A stretch of DNA of 59,979 nucleotides, taken from NCBI GenBank assembly GCA_021495925.1, contig JAKEKT010000144.1, positions 1 to 59,979 of the forward strand. The letters are read 5' to 3'. Under the pieces are notes generated by a model. That model was not told the DNA's origin, ran no database searches, and saw only the letters and a list, made by a program, of their open reading frames with translations. Numbering within the stretch: the first letter of the stretch is position 1; every line of letters starts with the position of its first letter. A program made the translations under genes and the position numbers. This stretch comes from Diplodia intermedia. Its lineage: Eukaryota > Ascomycota > Dothideomycetes > Botryosphaeriales > Botryosphaeriaceae. Positions 23,266 through 34,611 of the stretch are shown here, in pieces.

Positions 23266-24618
23266 TCAATTAAAGCCGACGGTGCGAGTGACGCGGATGG
23301 CGGTCGGGGGCAGGATGCCCTGGTCGCTGCTGTTGTCGCGGATGCTTGCCTCTCGCGGCGCCTGCAACGCCTCGATGACGGTCGTGTTGTCCGTCCTGTG
23401 CCCGTTCAGCTCGTAGTCGATGAGTTCATTCTGTGCCTCGATGTTGGACACGGACGGCCACTCCTGTTTCGAATCCTTGGGGTCTCGGGATGATGAGAAG
23501 CGCGACGATGAGCCTTGCGGACTGACTTGGTGGAACCCGTTGATGGTCCACGCTGCCTTGGCTTCCCTGTCATCCGTCTTTTGCGTCATTGTCATCTGTC
23601 CGTGTTAGCAAGCATCGGCTGTTGTTGGGGTGAACATACGTAGAAGAGTAGTATGGCGTTGGCGAAGATGTCGATGCTGCAAGACCCAAGGCAGAGCCAG
23701 CCGGGGGCCTCGATCATGATGAGCATGACGAGGTTGACCATGGTGGCGACGACAGAGCCAATCGAGGTCCAGAGGGACTTGATCGCGAGGCGGCGCAACT
23801 TGCGGTTGAGGAACTGGTTCCGGAAGAGCGGGATGACGAACATTGCGACAAGATAGACTGTTACATTGGTCAGGATTTGCAAGCTCGGGCGATCGGGGCA
23901 ACGCACTGTTGACGAATACATCCAGCGACATGAGAGGGATGAGCGCCCACCATTCCCATCCGAAGGTGCAAACGCCATCCGTCCGAAGCGCGTAGATCCG
24001 GCCAGTCTGGGGGGTCTGTCAGGATGGATCGGCAATGGGGCGCATGCAGCACACACCTCAAGCAGGATGAAGACACAGAGCCAGCAGCCCATGAGGAAGA
24101 AGTTGAAGCGGTAATGCCACGACTTCAAGCGGATGCCGCCGCCGCGCACGACGAAGGCACGCTCCATGAGACTAGCACAGAGCGGTTAGCACTGGCCAGG
24201 GTGACGGGCAGGGGTTCCGCACAAGAGGTAGATGCCGAGCTTGGTGGTGGTGTAGAACCACGTGCAGAGGAACAGGCCGGTGGAGCACTCGCGGAGGCTC
24301 TGGCTGAGACCCACGCCGAGGTTCAGCAGGCCGCCCACGAAGATGTAGCACCAGCTGGCGGACAGGGCGATCAGGATCGTCACCCGGGTGTATTGCAGGT
24401 TCCACTGTAGGCACGCATGTCAGTTCCGGACGTCGGCGAAGCGGAGTGTCGCGGCGGCGCACATGGATGATTTCGCGGAACGTCTTGACGAGCGGAAAGC
24501 GCGAGAACAGCATCAGGCTCATCAGCGGCAAGGCGACCAGGTAGCCGACGGTGAAGCCGACCTGGACGCCGCGGTTCGGGAACCAGGGGACATCGTTGAA
24601 GCCGATTTCGTATGTCAT
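23266..24618 (-). CDS. Seven-helix fungal membrane protein, uncharacterised
   Basis: Six exons (24618-24463, 24404-24223, 24171-24057, 24006-23907, 23857-23640, 23595-23266) with five short introns (58, 51, 50, 49, 44 nt), most with clear CTGAC/CTAAC branch sites, give 366 aa. Predicted helices include VQVGFTVGYLVALPLMSLML, VTILIALSASWCYIFVGGLL, LFLCTWFYTTTKLGIYLF, FFLMGCWLCVFILLET, WWALIPLMSLDVFVNIYLVA, SVVATMVNLVMLIMI and IFANAILLFYM, followed by a hydrophilic Ser/Asp-rich tail of about 110 residues. The topology resembles a seven-transmembrane receptor-like protein, and similar fungal proteins exist, but there is no known ligand and no rhodopsin-type lysine that I can place. Splice choices are strongly supported because they join helices without gaps, for example ...FREIIH/WNLQYTRVTILI. 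Confidence 0.8.
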
Positions 24619-26887
24619 GGTTCGAGGGCAGGGAGGAAATAGTCGCGTCGCAGCGTCGGGCCGCCCGGATGGAGGCTTTAATACGATCTTCCCCGTGGGG
24701 GGTCGCGCCGCGGCGGCGAGCTTGTCTTGTATGCCACGGCCAGGCACATGAAGGCTTGGTCCGCGTGTGGCTTAGGGGCGCGCCCAAGGCCGACGCCACA
24801 CCCATGCTTCAGCGTCCGGCCTTGCGTCTTGCGGTCAAGGCGGAACCACACACGGCACGCTGCCACGCGGACGCGCACTTGCCGCCAACCACGCCCGTCG
24901 CCACGATGTGCTCATTCTGCAGCCACACCCTGCGAAAATCTCGCATGGAGAGGGGCCAGCCGCCGCCCACGTCAGCAAATCGGCGAGTCCGATCGGCACT
25001 GCTAGACGGCGGAGCTGAGACGATGTCGAGCGCACAGGAGGAGGATGTGCAGCACTATTGTCTGTGGTGGCGTCGTTCGCTACCTGTCGCCCGCAGGGGA
25101 GTCGGAACGAGAGCGAAGGCGCGGCGGCAGAGAGGGAGAAGGGGGTGGCCCAGGCAACACGGAGCTTATCTGTCTTCAGCATCCCGGGCATCGTGACGGG
25201 CCTCCTGGCGACAGAGCAGCAGAGTTTCGATTGATTTGCTGCGGAGGAAGCGCGGATGAGGGCAGATCTACGACGTAGCACGTCCCGCGGGAGCTGAAGA
25301 CTAGACCGACGCATTAGCCAACCTTATTCGGCGGATGCCCTCCCCATTGGCCGGCGCCTCGAGCGTGAAACAATCACTGCCTTTCGCGGGCCACGGCGAG
25401 TCAGGCCAGGACAGCCCGCGTCCCCGAGACGAGGAGTATATAGCTCAGGAATCGCAGCGCGCACTCGGCCATGCGAACGCCATCCATTACCGCTAGGCCT
25501 TCGGCTAAAGAGCGGGGGCTGCTTCGTGATGGAGAGCCGACCCTCCTGTGCCTGATCCGGAGACGCCTCCGCCGCCATTGCCAGCCATCAACTCAACCTG
25601 AGGAGCATCCAGCCACACCAGAGATTGCACGCCCTCCTTCACCTTCTACAGCTAACGTTATTGGCAGACACGAGCGTCAACTCAAGCTTCACGTGCGGCC
25701 CAAGCGCACCTCTGCCGTGAATACCGAGATGCCGGCAGAGAAGGCTGGGACCGACCAGATCGATGCATCAGCCACACCCACCACGCGGTCCGGCCCAACC
25801 GGGCAATACCCTCACCCGTTTTTCCATCCCCCAACACGTGGGCCATCGGTCAACATGCAGGGTTCGGCAGACTTCACAAAAACCCCTGGCACTACTGCAC
25901 CGAAGCCATCAGGAGCCCGATGCACGATGGCCATGCAACTCCGCCACGTCGCAGCACTAGCGAACATCGTGGGAAAAGCAACGAGCATTCCGCGCTGACG
26001 CCTCCCGGGATCGATCTCTCTATCCAATTCTTGATGTCCCATGACCTCGGAGACGACTTGGGCATTCCCAATGAGATGGCGGCTTGCGGGATGGGCCTTG
26101 CTAGCGAGAGCCTCCCCTGTCCGTCTCCCCTACTAAAGAAGCAGCAGTCCTCTGCTTGGTCCAAAGACGCGGAAAGGAAAAAGAAAAGAACAAATCGCGA
26201 TCCCGACTCCCGCTTCGATGCCGATCTTCCAAGCCGGCAACGATCGCCACGCCGGCTTTTGGTTGACCTATGCGACACGCCGGAGCTTATCTCGCCCTTT
26301 GGCGGTAAGCCTATATCCACCGTCAGCCGTGAAGCGGCACGCCAGCGAATTTCCCTCGGGTTCGGGCGGGACCGAGCTCGCATTCATCTGATGCTTCTCG
26401 TGCCGGAAGGCACGCTCACTTCCATCGGTCCACTAGCAAAGTTTCTCTCCTGAAGGACTCGGATGGAATCCTCTATCCATGAGGCGGTGACTGTTCAGTC
26501 CACAAGTTATTGTTGGTTGAAATGGGCAATACCATCATGGGCTTGGGTGCCGAAAGGAGTGGTAGTGCATGCCCGGCCTGAACAAAGAAACCCCCCTCTT
26601 CTTTGTCTGAACCATCAGAACGCACGTTGTTGGTTACCACTGACATGAACAATACCTCTGTTCGAACATGATATCTCTGTTCCAACATGAAGAATGCCAT
26701 TGTCTTCGACACCAATCGGGGTACATAAAACTCCTGGTATGCTACCACCGAATTATCGTCCAGGCTCACCAGCCCTCACTTCCCAATCCTCGCTGTTCCG
26801 AAGTCGCGAACAACACGCCCGCTTCACCCAATCACAGCAATAGCATAGGCAAGTCACTTTCCAAGCTCGTTGCACTTGACATTGAGG
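24619..26887. other. Large intergenic region, no gene supported
   Basis: About 2.3 kb between divergently transcribed genes (membrane protein, minus; orphan protein, plus). A 175-codon frame at 25,471-25,998 follows a TATATA element at about 25,437, but it is Pro/Arg/Thr-rich, without motifs, and I do not call it. Other frames are shadows or low-complexity. The size fits a shared regulatory region. Confidence 0.45.
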
Positions 26888-27487
26888 ATGAACAGCGTAA
26901 AGGACCTTGAGAAGCTCTTCAAGCCCGATGGCACACCGCTCGAAGACGATGGCTGCTACCAGAAGATCCTGAGCACGTACATGGACATGATCCGCCAGAT
27001 CGAGGACAACTACCGTGACATGGGCCGGCACTGGCATGAGACGCACATCAGCATCCGCGACGAGGCGCCCGATCTCGACCCGGCCCGGTGCCATGGCGCG
27101 CGGCTGGCCCGCGACTTCTTCGACCGCGACGTTGACGCCGGCGTCGTCAGGCGCGACGTCGCCCACGACGTCGAGGTCCTGATCGAGGCCACGCGGCGGC
27201 ACGTCCGCCGCGGCGAGTACCCCGCCGTCAAGGCCAACCTCGAGCGCGTCGACCGGGACCTGCGGGAGCTGGTCGGCAAGCTGGAGGAGGCGAACGAGGC
27301 GATCCTGGTGGCCAAGCGCCTCGACGAGCTGCTGTACGCCGGCTGTTACGACGGCCCGGACTGGGGGCGCAAGTTCGACGAGATGGAGGCTGGCCTTTTC
27401 CGCTGGGCGGAGGCGATCGAGCCCCGCATGCCTCGCAGCCTTTACCATCTGATGTGGTTTCACGAGCCCGAGTCTTTTGTAGACTGA
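26888..27487 (+). CDS. Hypothetical protein, 199 aa, helical and highly charged
   Basis: A single uninterrupted exon from the first ATG (26888) to TGA, with strong G/C preference at third positions (for example GACCTGCGGGAGCTGGTC) like the intact genes nearby, which supports it being real. The product is soluble, rich in Asp, Glu and Arg, and probably all-helical, with heptad-like stretches such as NLERVDRDLRELVGKLEEAN. It has no signal peptide or membrane segment. I do not recognise the family. It is convergent with the amino-acid permease gene (stop to stop about 240 nt). Confidence 0.7.
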   Translation: MNSVKDLEKLFKPDGTPLEDDGCYQKILSTYMDMIRQIEDNYRDMGRHWHETHISIRDEAPDLDPARCHGARLARDFFDRDVDAGVVRRDVAHDVEVLIEATRRHVRRGEYPAVKANLERVDRDLRELVGKLEEANEAILVAKRLDELLYAGCYDGPDWGRKFDEMEAGLFRWAEAIEPRMPRSLYHLMWFHEPESFVD

Positions 27488-27729
27488 TCGCCAAGCATGA
27501 CGCTTGATGATGGTAGTGACTAAGTGAACTGACAATAGTGACTATTAGAGCAGTGATCAATGAGATTAAATTCTTCTACGCCCTGGTATACGATACAATT
27601 GGAAGTGAACCATCGTTATAAACGATCAGTGAAATTGCGATGGATTGGCTGGACTGGACGCTACGGAGAGTTAATAGGCGCTTGTTCTCTAATTGCTACC
27701 AAATTCTCGCGCTCTCTCTGACACACGCA

Positions 27730-29795
27730 TTAGAAAAGAAAGTTGAGAACCCGCTTCCAGATTGGTTGCATGGCGTTGTCCGAGAAAGCGGGATCGAGCT
27801 CCTCCTCAAACCTCCTCCCCCTGTCGAGATCGACTTCACGTAAGTTGACGCCAAATGTCCAACTCTTCAGGTAGACTTTGAAGATGATGAAGAGGCAAAG
27901 TGTAATAGGTGCGGCCATGTAACTTTCGAAAAAAGCCTCAGCGCTGGGAGGAGACCCGATTGGCTGCACGCCTCATGGTTAGCATTAACGGCCAAGGAAC
28001 CACCCTGGGTATGACATCACTTACGAAAAGAGCAACGTAGAAAGTGGCGATCAGAGAGAGAGCAACGAGAACGAGTCCGACGTAGCTACCCGCGATACCA
28101 AACGGCGAGCGCCACGGGATCTGTTCGATACTTCGGCCTTGAACCTTCCAGGCTCGGCGGAAGTTGATGTGCGAAAGCATAATGGTGGCGTAAGCGAACT
28201 GTCCGGATAGACCGGTGATGGCCAGGATCCAAGTGAAGATGGTGTCGGAATCAGCCCCGATTGCGATAAAGGACAGAAAGCCGAAGGCCACCTGGACGAC
28301 GATACACCAGATCGGACGCCCCATGCTGTCGATCTTGGCAAAACACGACGGAGCGTATCCACTGGATGCCATGGCTTGAAGCACGCGTGTGGATCCGTAG
28401 GTGCAGCTGTTCGCCACTGATATCACCGCCATGGTAATCACTGAAGCCGTGGTCAGTACGGAGTTGCGACATTGGATCCTTCTTGACTCCAGGGCGAACG
28501 TACCTGCGTTGATGATGTGTGGGAGGACTTTGATTCCAGCCATCTGGACCGCCAACACAAAAGGTGACGCCTTGGTATTGGCACCACTCGCCCCAAGCAG
28601 CACTTCGCTGTCTGATGGGACAATCAAACCGACAATGAAGATGTTAACAACATAGAACAGAAAGATGCGCCAGAAGGCCTGCTTCGTGGCCTTGGGCAAC
28701 GATCGTCGCGGGTTTGCAGCTTCTGCCGCCGCAAGACCAACCATCTCTGTTCCGCCAAACGCAAAGGCTATCCACGAGTCAGCACATGATTGAGGAACGA
28801 GTACGTTTTTGCGGAGAGGAAGTTGACATAGACTCTACACACCTGCTGTTACGAAGACGGAACAGAATCCTTTGAAGCCGTTGCGGAATGCGCCAGGATC
28901 ATGCCAATAGCGGGCTCCAATATGGCCACGGTCATCAGTCGGAACGCCGCCGCAATCAATGACGATACCAAGGATAATCAGCCCTATACAAGCCGTAATC
29001 TTGATGATGGCAAGGATAAATTCGACTACACCGTTCCAAATCAGCACAAAATCGTAACAGATGAGGGGGAAGACTTGCCTTCACCGTAGCCACGCACTCC
29101 GAAAACCTGGATGAGAATCAATGCGGATAGGAAGACGGCACACCAGACGCCGGGATTGACTTGTTCCCGGCTTTTCCAGTACTCGATGGTAATGCCGGCA
29201 GCCGTGATCTCGAACGGAAGGGTAAGCATCCAGCCCACAGAGTACTGCCACCCCATCGCGACACCCCTAGACCCGTGATCAGCATTCAAGTTCCTCTCCA
29301 TCACGGAAGCCACCAAACCTACCACGCCGGGTCCACGAAGCGAATGCCGTACTCGTAGAAGGCACCATTCACGGGGTAGATGATGGCCAGTTCGCCCAGC
29401 GCCTGAACCGTACACAACATCATAACACCAATGGTCATGAAGCCGATGAGCTGCATGCCATCAGCCGTCTGCGTAGTCGATTATGCATGAGGGTGTCACG
29501 TACCAACGATGCAGGGCCACCGGTTCGCAGCGCACTGCCGGTGCCAACGAAAAGGCCAGCGCCGATGGATCCTCCTGGGGAAGCAAGTTAGCCCAGCCTT
29601 CCCGCCAAAGCAGCGGAACCTACCAATGGCAATCATCTGCATGTGCCGCCCCTGCAGCGATCTGGAGAGCTGTCTGACCGGCGGCTCCTTGGCGGGAACG
29701 ACCTCCCCGGACGCGACATGGTAGGGCGGGGTCGGCGCATCCGGCTGAACCTCACCCTCCGCAGCGCTTGGTTCCTTCTTCTCGATATCCGCCAT
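27730..29795 (-). CDS. Amino-acid permease (APC superfamily, GAP1-like)
   Basis: Eight exons (29795-29624, 29574-29504, 29450-29323, 29266-29079, 29025-28843, 28767-28504, 28440-28025, 27963-27730) encode 551 aa, the usual fungal length. The N-terminal tail is hydrophilic and ends QLSRSLQGRHMQMIAIG, then GGSIGAGLFVGTGSAL is the first helix with the substrate-binding G-S/T-I-G-x-G-L motif. Further family blocks are GELAIIYPVNGAFYEYGIRF, FVDPAWGVAMGWQYSVGWML, FAFGGTEMVGLAAAEAANPR and SSGYAPSCFAKIDSMGRPIW. The fourth intron (29026-29078) has a GC donor in the strong context AG/GCAAGT and restores VRGYGEVEFILAIIK. Expected role: proton-coupled uptake of amino acids at the plasma membrane. Its start lies 364 nt from the stop of the FAD monooxygenase gene, on the same strand. 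Confidence 0.93.
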
Positions 29796-30158
29796 TTTGC
29801 GCTGTTCTCGAGTGTGCGGCGGGCAAAGTCGCCGGGAACCAGGCTGGTTATCTGTGTGCGAGGATATCCCCACTTCTGTGGCACGCCCGAGCCGCTTGCC
29901 ACATCTGCAGCTACCTCGCCGCACCCTGGCGCCAATCTGACGCGGCCCCCTTTCGGACGCTATGCTTTGGTCGACGGCCGTTGTTGATATCTGCCACGAT
30001 AACGGTACACAGCACATGGGGAGGGGAGGGCCCCACTTCTGATGGGATGCACGTCTTATCTCGAGCGAGCCGGGGTGTAAACGAGATCATCATCATTTCT
30101 GGAGTAGCCTCAACTTTGCCTCGCGCCAGCACCGATCAGCCACCTCTTCCGAATCTCA
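29796..30158. other. Intergenic, permease promoter
   Basis: A 363-nt gap between the stop of the FAD monooxygenase gene and the start of the permease gene, both minus strand. No feature other than the presumed permease promoter. Confidence 0.4.
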
Positions 30159-31474
30159 CTATTGATGGAGACTCGCCTTTTTCGAATCGACGTCGGCCAG
30201 CAAATCGTACTCCATGACCCACTTCATCCGCTCACGTAGCGCGTCCGGATCGAACGCCCGACTCCACGCCTCCTCGGGCACGTCCGCGCTCGCCATCTTC
30301 CCCGTCTCGTAGCTCGTCTGCGTGATCCTGTCCGTGCGGGGTTTGCGCAGGTCCTGGAAGCATTGCAGCGCCGCGTGCAGGTCGTCGGATTCCCAGGATC
30401 TGAGGACTTGGGCGAGTGCGAAGCCCGACTCGATCGCCATGCACGCTCCTTGACCTTTCCAGTGGTGAGCCGAAGGAAGAAACGGAGAGCGTGGATATAC
30501 AGACCTTGATGGGGCAGCGTCGAGTGCACCGCATCCCCGATCAACACGATGCCGCATTCGGCCGCACTCTCCTCCTCCACCTTGAACCACTGAGGTGCCG
30601 GTTCGCGCACGTAGAGCGCCTGCTTCAGGATCTTGCCATCCTCGGCGCCCTTGCGGAGCCCGTGGACGATTTCCTGGACGGCGCCGGTCCAGTCTCTCAC
30701 GTGGGCGTGGAGCTCCTCGACGGGCGCCTTGGCCAGCCAGCTTTCCGACGTCCAGCCCTCCAGCGGCTCCGTCATGAAGGCGATGACGCCAACCCTGGCG
30801 GTGCCGGACTCGTCGTTGCCGATGGGGAGCGTCAGGACGTGGCGGCGCGGGCCCCGGAAGTTGACCGTCTTCCGCAGCAGCGCCGCCGTGTCTGGGGAGA
30901 GGTCGTCGTAGGCCACGTAGCCGCGGTACACCATCTGGCCCGAGTAGACCGGGAGGTCCTTGAGCCCCAGGTGCTGGCGGACGTACGACTTGATGCCGTC
31001 GCAGCCGACGACGATGTCGGCGGCGGCCGCGCTGCCGTCCTGGAAGCGCAGCTCGTAGCGGCGCCGCTCGGGGCTCCACTCGATCCCGCACAGCCTCTTG
31101 CCGGTCGACACCATGGCGGCGGGGACGTTCCTGCGCAGGACGTGCAGGAGGTGGGCGCGGTGGATCTGGCGCGAGCGCGGGGCGCCGAACTCGTCGATCT
31201 GGCCGAGGTAGGCGCCGGTGCGGTAGTGGCGGTACTCCATGTAGACGGGCGGGTCGCGCGACGAGCGCCGCAGCATGTCCTCCCGGAGCCCGAGCCGGTC
31301 CAGGACGAGGTTGGCGTTGCGGCTGATGTTGACCCCCGCGCCCACCTCGGTGAAGTCGGCCGCGGCCTCGTACAGGTGCACGTCTTGCAGCCCCGCGTGC
31401 AGCGCCGAGTTCATGAAGGCCATGCCCCCGAGCCCTCCGCCGATGACGGCGATTCTCTTTCCCGAAAAGGCCAT
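30159..31474 (-). CDS. FAD-dependent aromatic monooxygenase (salicylate hydroxylase-like)
   Basis: Two exons (31474-30505, 30454-30159; 50-nt intron joining LPHQG to QGACMAIES) give 421 aa, standard for class A flavoprotein hydroxylases. All three family fingerprints are visible: the Rossmann motif VIGGGLGGMAF (residues 9-19) with LYEAA as the ribose-binding acidic end, the DG motif VVGCDGIKSYVR (about 165-176), and the GD motif IVLIGDAVHSTLPHQGQG (about 306-323) that binds FAD. These enzymes use NAD(P)H and oxygen to hydroxylate aromatic acids. The close placement to a ring-cleavage dioxygenase and an aldolase suggests it prepares an aromatic substrate for ring opening. The substrate is not predictable from sequence; salicylate is a family label only. 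Confidence 0.92.
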
Positions 31475-32099
31475 TGTGTAGGTGTTGGTGATGAGTTGAT
31501 GGGTGCCGTTGGGTTGAGGTGAGATGCTGGAGTTAGCGAGCCAATGGCAGCAGATAAAGCTTAAGTCGGGTGCGTGCGGAACAAGAGTGCGGAGGAAAAA
31601 AGCGGACATGTCCGCAGCGGATCGATTGCGGAAGAGACCGCATATCAAGCCCGATGACGCCGGATTCAGCGCCACTTTTATTGTACAGGAATCTCAAAGA
31701 TGGGGCCTAAGCCTGACGTTGTCTGATTATGCTCGGGACGACCTTACAGTAAGTAGCGTGGCATGGCGGCGCTTGTACTATTGTAGCTTAGATGGTGACT
31801 ACTAACCGGGTCCTGGGAAGACCGCAGTCCGGTGAGCAACGCGTCTGAGATGCAGTTGGGATACTCGGTGGTCATTAAGGCTTCGGAAAAGTGGGAGCAT
31901 CTGCCGAACAGATGCCCGACGAGGCGCCCGATTGCATACAGGCCCCAGAAGGTTGATCTTTGAAAGTGGCGCTCGGTATCGTCTGCACGCCCATTCCTGC
32001 TCATTATGACTGCTATCATTAGTCGAGACCGCGCCTCTATGGCTAAAGCTACGGCACGACCTCCGCAAACTATTCATGACCGAGCTACTCTACATGTCC
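31475..32099. other. Intergenic, promoter of FAD monooxygenase
   Basis: 625 nt between the stop of the MFS transporter gene and the start of the FAD monooxygenase gene. No gene-like frame. Confidence 0.45.
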
Positions 32100-33767
32100 T
32101 CACAGCTTGAGGGGAACTTGAACATTGACAGGAGACGCAACTTCTACACCCCCGATGTCATCACTTCTCCCCGCTTGGAAATCGGCCAGATTTGGCATGT
32201 CAGAGTGCTTGGTGCCGTCAAATATCTCATCAATCTCCTCCAGAGTCAAACCTTTGGTCTCGACCCAAAAGTACGCGATGAAGGCCCAGAGCAGCACATT
32301 GAATGTAGCGTTGATCATGTACGTTTTCCATCCGATGGCGTCCAGTGCGAAAGGAAAGGCAAAGGTCTATTGGATATGATGTCAGCCCCAGATTTCAACA
32401 GCGCACGTGATCAAACACTTACAACGAGGAGTCCGCATGCATTAGATGTGACTGTGGCAATAGACATGCCGGTCGCCCGAATGGAGTAGGACAGGACCTC
32501 AGGCTGATACATGACTGTCAAGGGCGTGATGCCAAACGAGTATGCACCCAGGAAAAGGAAGATGCATGCAATGGTGCCGTAGATGCCAGACGCGTTGGTG
32601 CTGTTGCCGTATTTCGCAGTGAGGCCGCCGAGCATGTAGAAGAAGACAGTGCAGGAGCCCAAGGACGAAAGAGCCGACATGCGCCGTCCAATCCTCTCGG
32701 CCAGAAGGGAGCCGGATAGCGCAACGACAAGTTGCCATGCAGACAGGATGACGTTGATTTGCAGCTGCGTGTTGGCGTCCGTGATGCCGGCCTGCTCGAG
32801 CATGGTGCTGAAATAAAACCTGCACAACACCTTCAGCGGATGAACTCGCAGTTGGGCTGAGGCGCACCTTACGTGATGATGTTGGAGCCCGTCAACATTG
32901 CGAGTGGAGGGACTGAGACGGCCAGCATCAGTCTCCTCGCATTGCTCTTGTTCTTGATGACCTCGGAGAAGCCAAGTTTCTGGCCGTCGGACTTTTCAAA
33001 GGCAATGTTGTCCATGATTTCCTGATACTGGATCTGCACTTCGGGCTCACTCTCTTCTTTTCCGTTGATGGCACATAAGACCTTCAACGCTTCGTCACTT
33101 CGGCCCTGGTAAGCAAGCCAGCGCGGGGATTCTGGCAGAGCGAGGAGCACAACAATTGCCAAGATCGAGGGTACGGCTTGAATGAGCGACGGTACTCTCC
33201 AAGACCACGTTGAGTTTTCCATTGATGCCGTCTACCTCTGCGTGAGCATCTCTTCCCAGAGTGTGTGGTCGAACTTACACCATAGCAAACACCAGCCGCA
33301 AGCAAGGCGCCCACGGCCCAGCATGTAAAGTACAATCCCAATGCAAGGGCACGGATCTTCGAAGGAACTGTCTCGGCGACGTACGTGGCGGCAGACGTCT
33401 GTGCAAGACCAGAGCCGGCGCCGATGAGCAGGCGGCCGACAATGAACATGCCAATGCTCTGTGCGGCACCTTGGAGGATGGTGCCTGTAATCTGGACCAG
33501 GGCTGAGACGTAGATGCCGCATTTGCGCCCGCGCCAGTTGATGAGAAGCGCGGCAAAAGGCGACAGCAGGATTGCTCCGATGAATGTGGATGCCGTGTTG
33601 AGCGACGTCGTGGCTGTCGTCAAGGTGAAATAGTCCGAGTACGCGGGCATGGCGTTCAGAGATCCCATCAACGACCCGTCATATGCAACCGTGACCGAGT
33701 CGACAACGCACACGGATATCACCAGGGCGGTTGTAAGGGTTGGATGGCCCCCATGATCTTTGAACAT
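32100..33767 (-). CDS. MFS transporter, sugar-porter (lactose permease-like) family
   Basis: Four exons (33767-33279, 33231-32873, 32819-32423, 32366-32100; introns 47, 53, 56 nt) encode 503 aa with about 12 helices. Sugar-porter signatures are present: INWRGRKCGIYVSALVQITG (the G-R-x-G/C-R loop after helix 2), VGRLLIGAGSG and the APAYVAE-equivalent TSAATYVAETVPSKIRA, LPESPRWL in the central loop region, ERIGRRMSAL, and YFWVETKGLTLEEIDEIF at the end of helix 12. Sugar porters in fungi also carry quinate and other ring compounds, so in this context the cargo could be an aromatic or cyclic acid; that is inference. The gene is divergent from the aldolase gene, sharing an 844-nt intergenic region. 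Confidence 0.92.
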
Positions 33768-34611
33768 TGTGACGGCGGGAATGATGAAGGACTTGTGGCT
33801 CAACAAGAGACCAGAGAGCCCACTGTGCGCCAGTCAAGCGCTATTGAGATGGCTACGAACTTGCTTGTCGAGATGCTTCGATGGATGTTGTTGTATGTGT
33901 TGTGGGGGACATTGCCTCCCCTTGCCCCCGCTTCCGAAGATCTGCAAAACAGCGCATACATACCGCACTGTTACGGATGCTTGTGCATGAGCAGTCCAGG
34001 GTCCCGATAAAAGGCGGACATCTGCGTCGGTACGGCAGAGATCCGTTTCAGAGACCATTGCGGAAGGACCGAAGGCCATTAGTTGATAATAAAGAACAGA
34101 CACTGGCCATCACTTCGATAGATAGTGGAAGCTGACCACTATCATTTTACGATTGGTTGCTTCCAGAGATTGTCTAAAAGCTCACAGCCAATTGGAAAAG
34201 GCGAGATGAGCGAGAATCATGTCGTGATAACACGGGCGGAAGGTCCGATGCAGCGCTGATTGTTGCTTGAAACGTAGTTGCGGCATGGGGTGGATAAAGT
34301 GAGGATGCGGAGAAGAGCGGGGCGATAAGGCGACGAAAGTGGGCGGGCGCTGGTCGTCGTCGTCTACCCACAGAACGCACAACTCCACGGATGTGGCGAT
34401 CGAGTGCCAACACAGCGCATGCTCTTGTCGCAAGATAAAAGTGCGTGGCCAGCGCTGCGTTTCTTTGTGGCCGCCTGCTGCTCTCGTTCTCCCCTGCAGT
34501 GGGTTCGCTTCATAAAACGCCCCCATGCAGCATTGACTATTAGCTGGAGCTCGATATCGCTAGCATTGAGACTGAGCTCGCCTCCACTGCGTATACTCCA
34601 CCATTGCAATC
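33768..34611. promoter_or_regulatory. Bidirectional promoter region between MFS transporter and class II aldolase genes
   Basis: An 844-nt gap separates two divergent start codons (33767 minus, 34612 plus), with no coding signal. Such a head-to-head arrangement is a common way to co-regulate cluster genes. No specific regulator site could be assigned. Confidence 0.5.

Noticed and set aside
25471..25998. 175-codon frame starting at ATG with a TATATA element just upstream
   Set aside because: Pro/Arg/Thr-rich with no motif, and the TATA element would leave almost no 5' leader. Not enough to call a gene.
30416..31522. 368-codon plus-strand frame over the FAD monooxygenase gene
   Set aside because: Mirror of the minus-strand gene, which has all three flavoprotein fingerprints.
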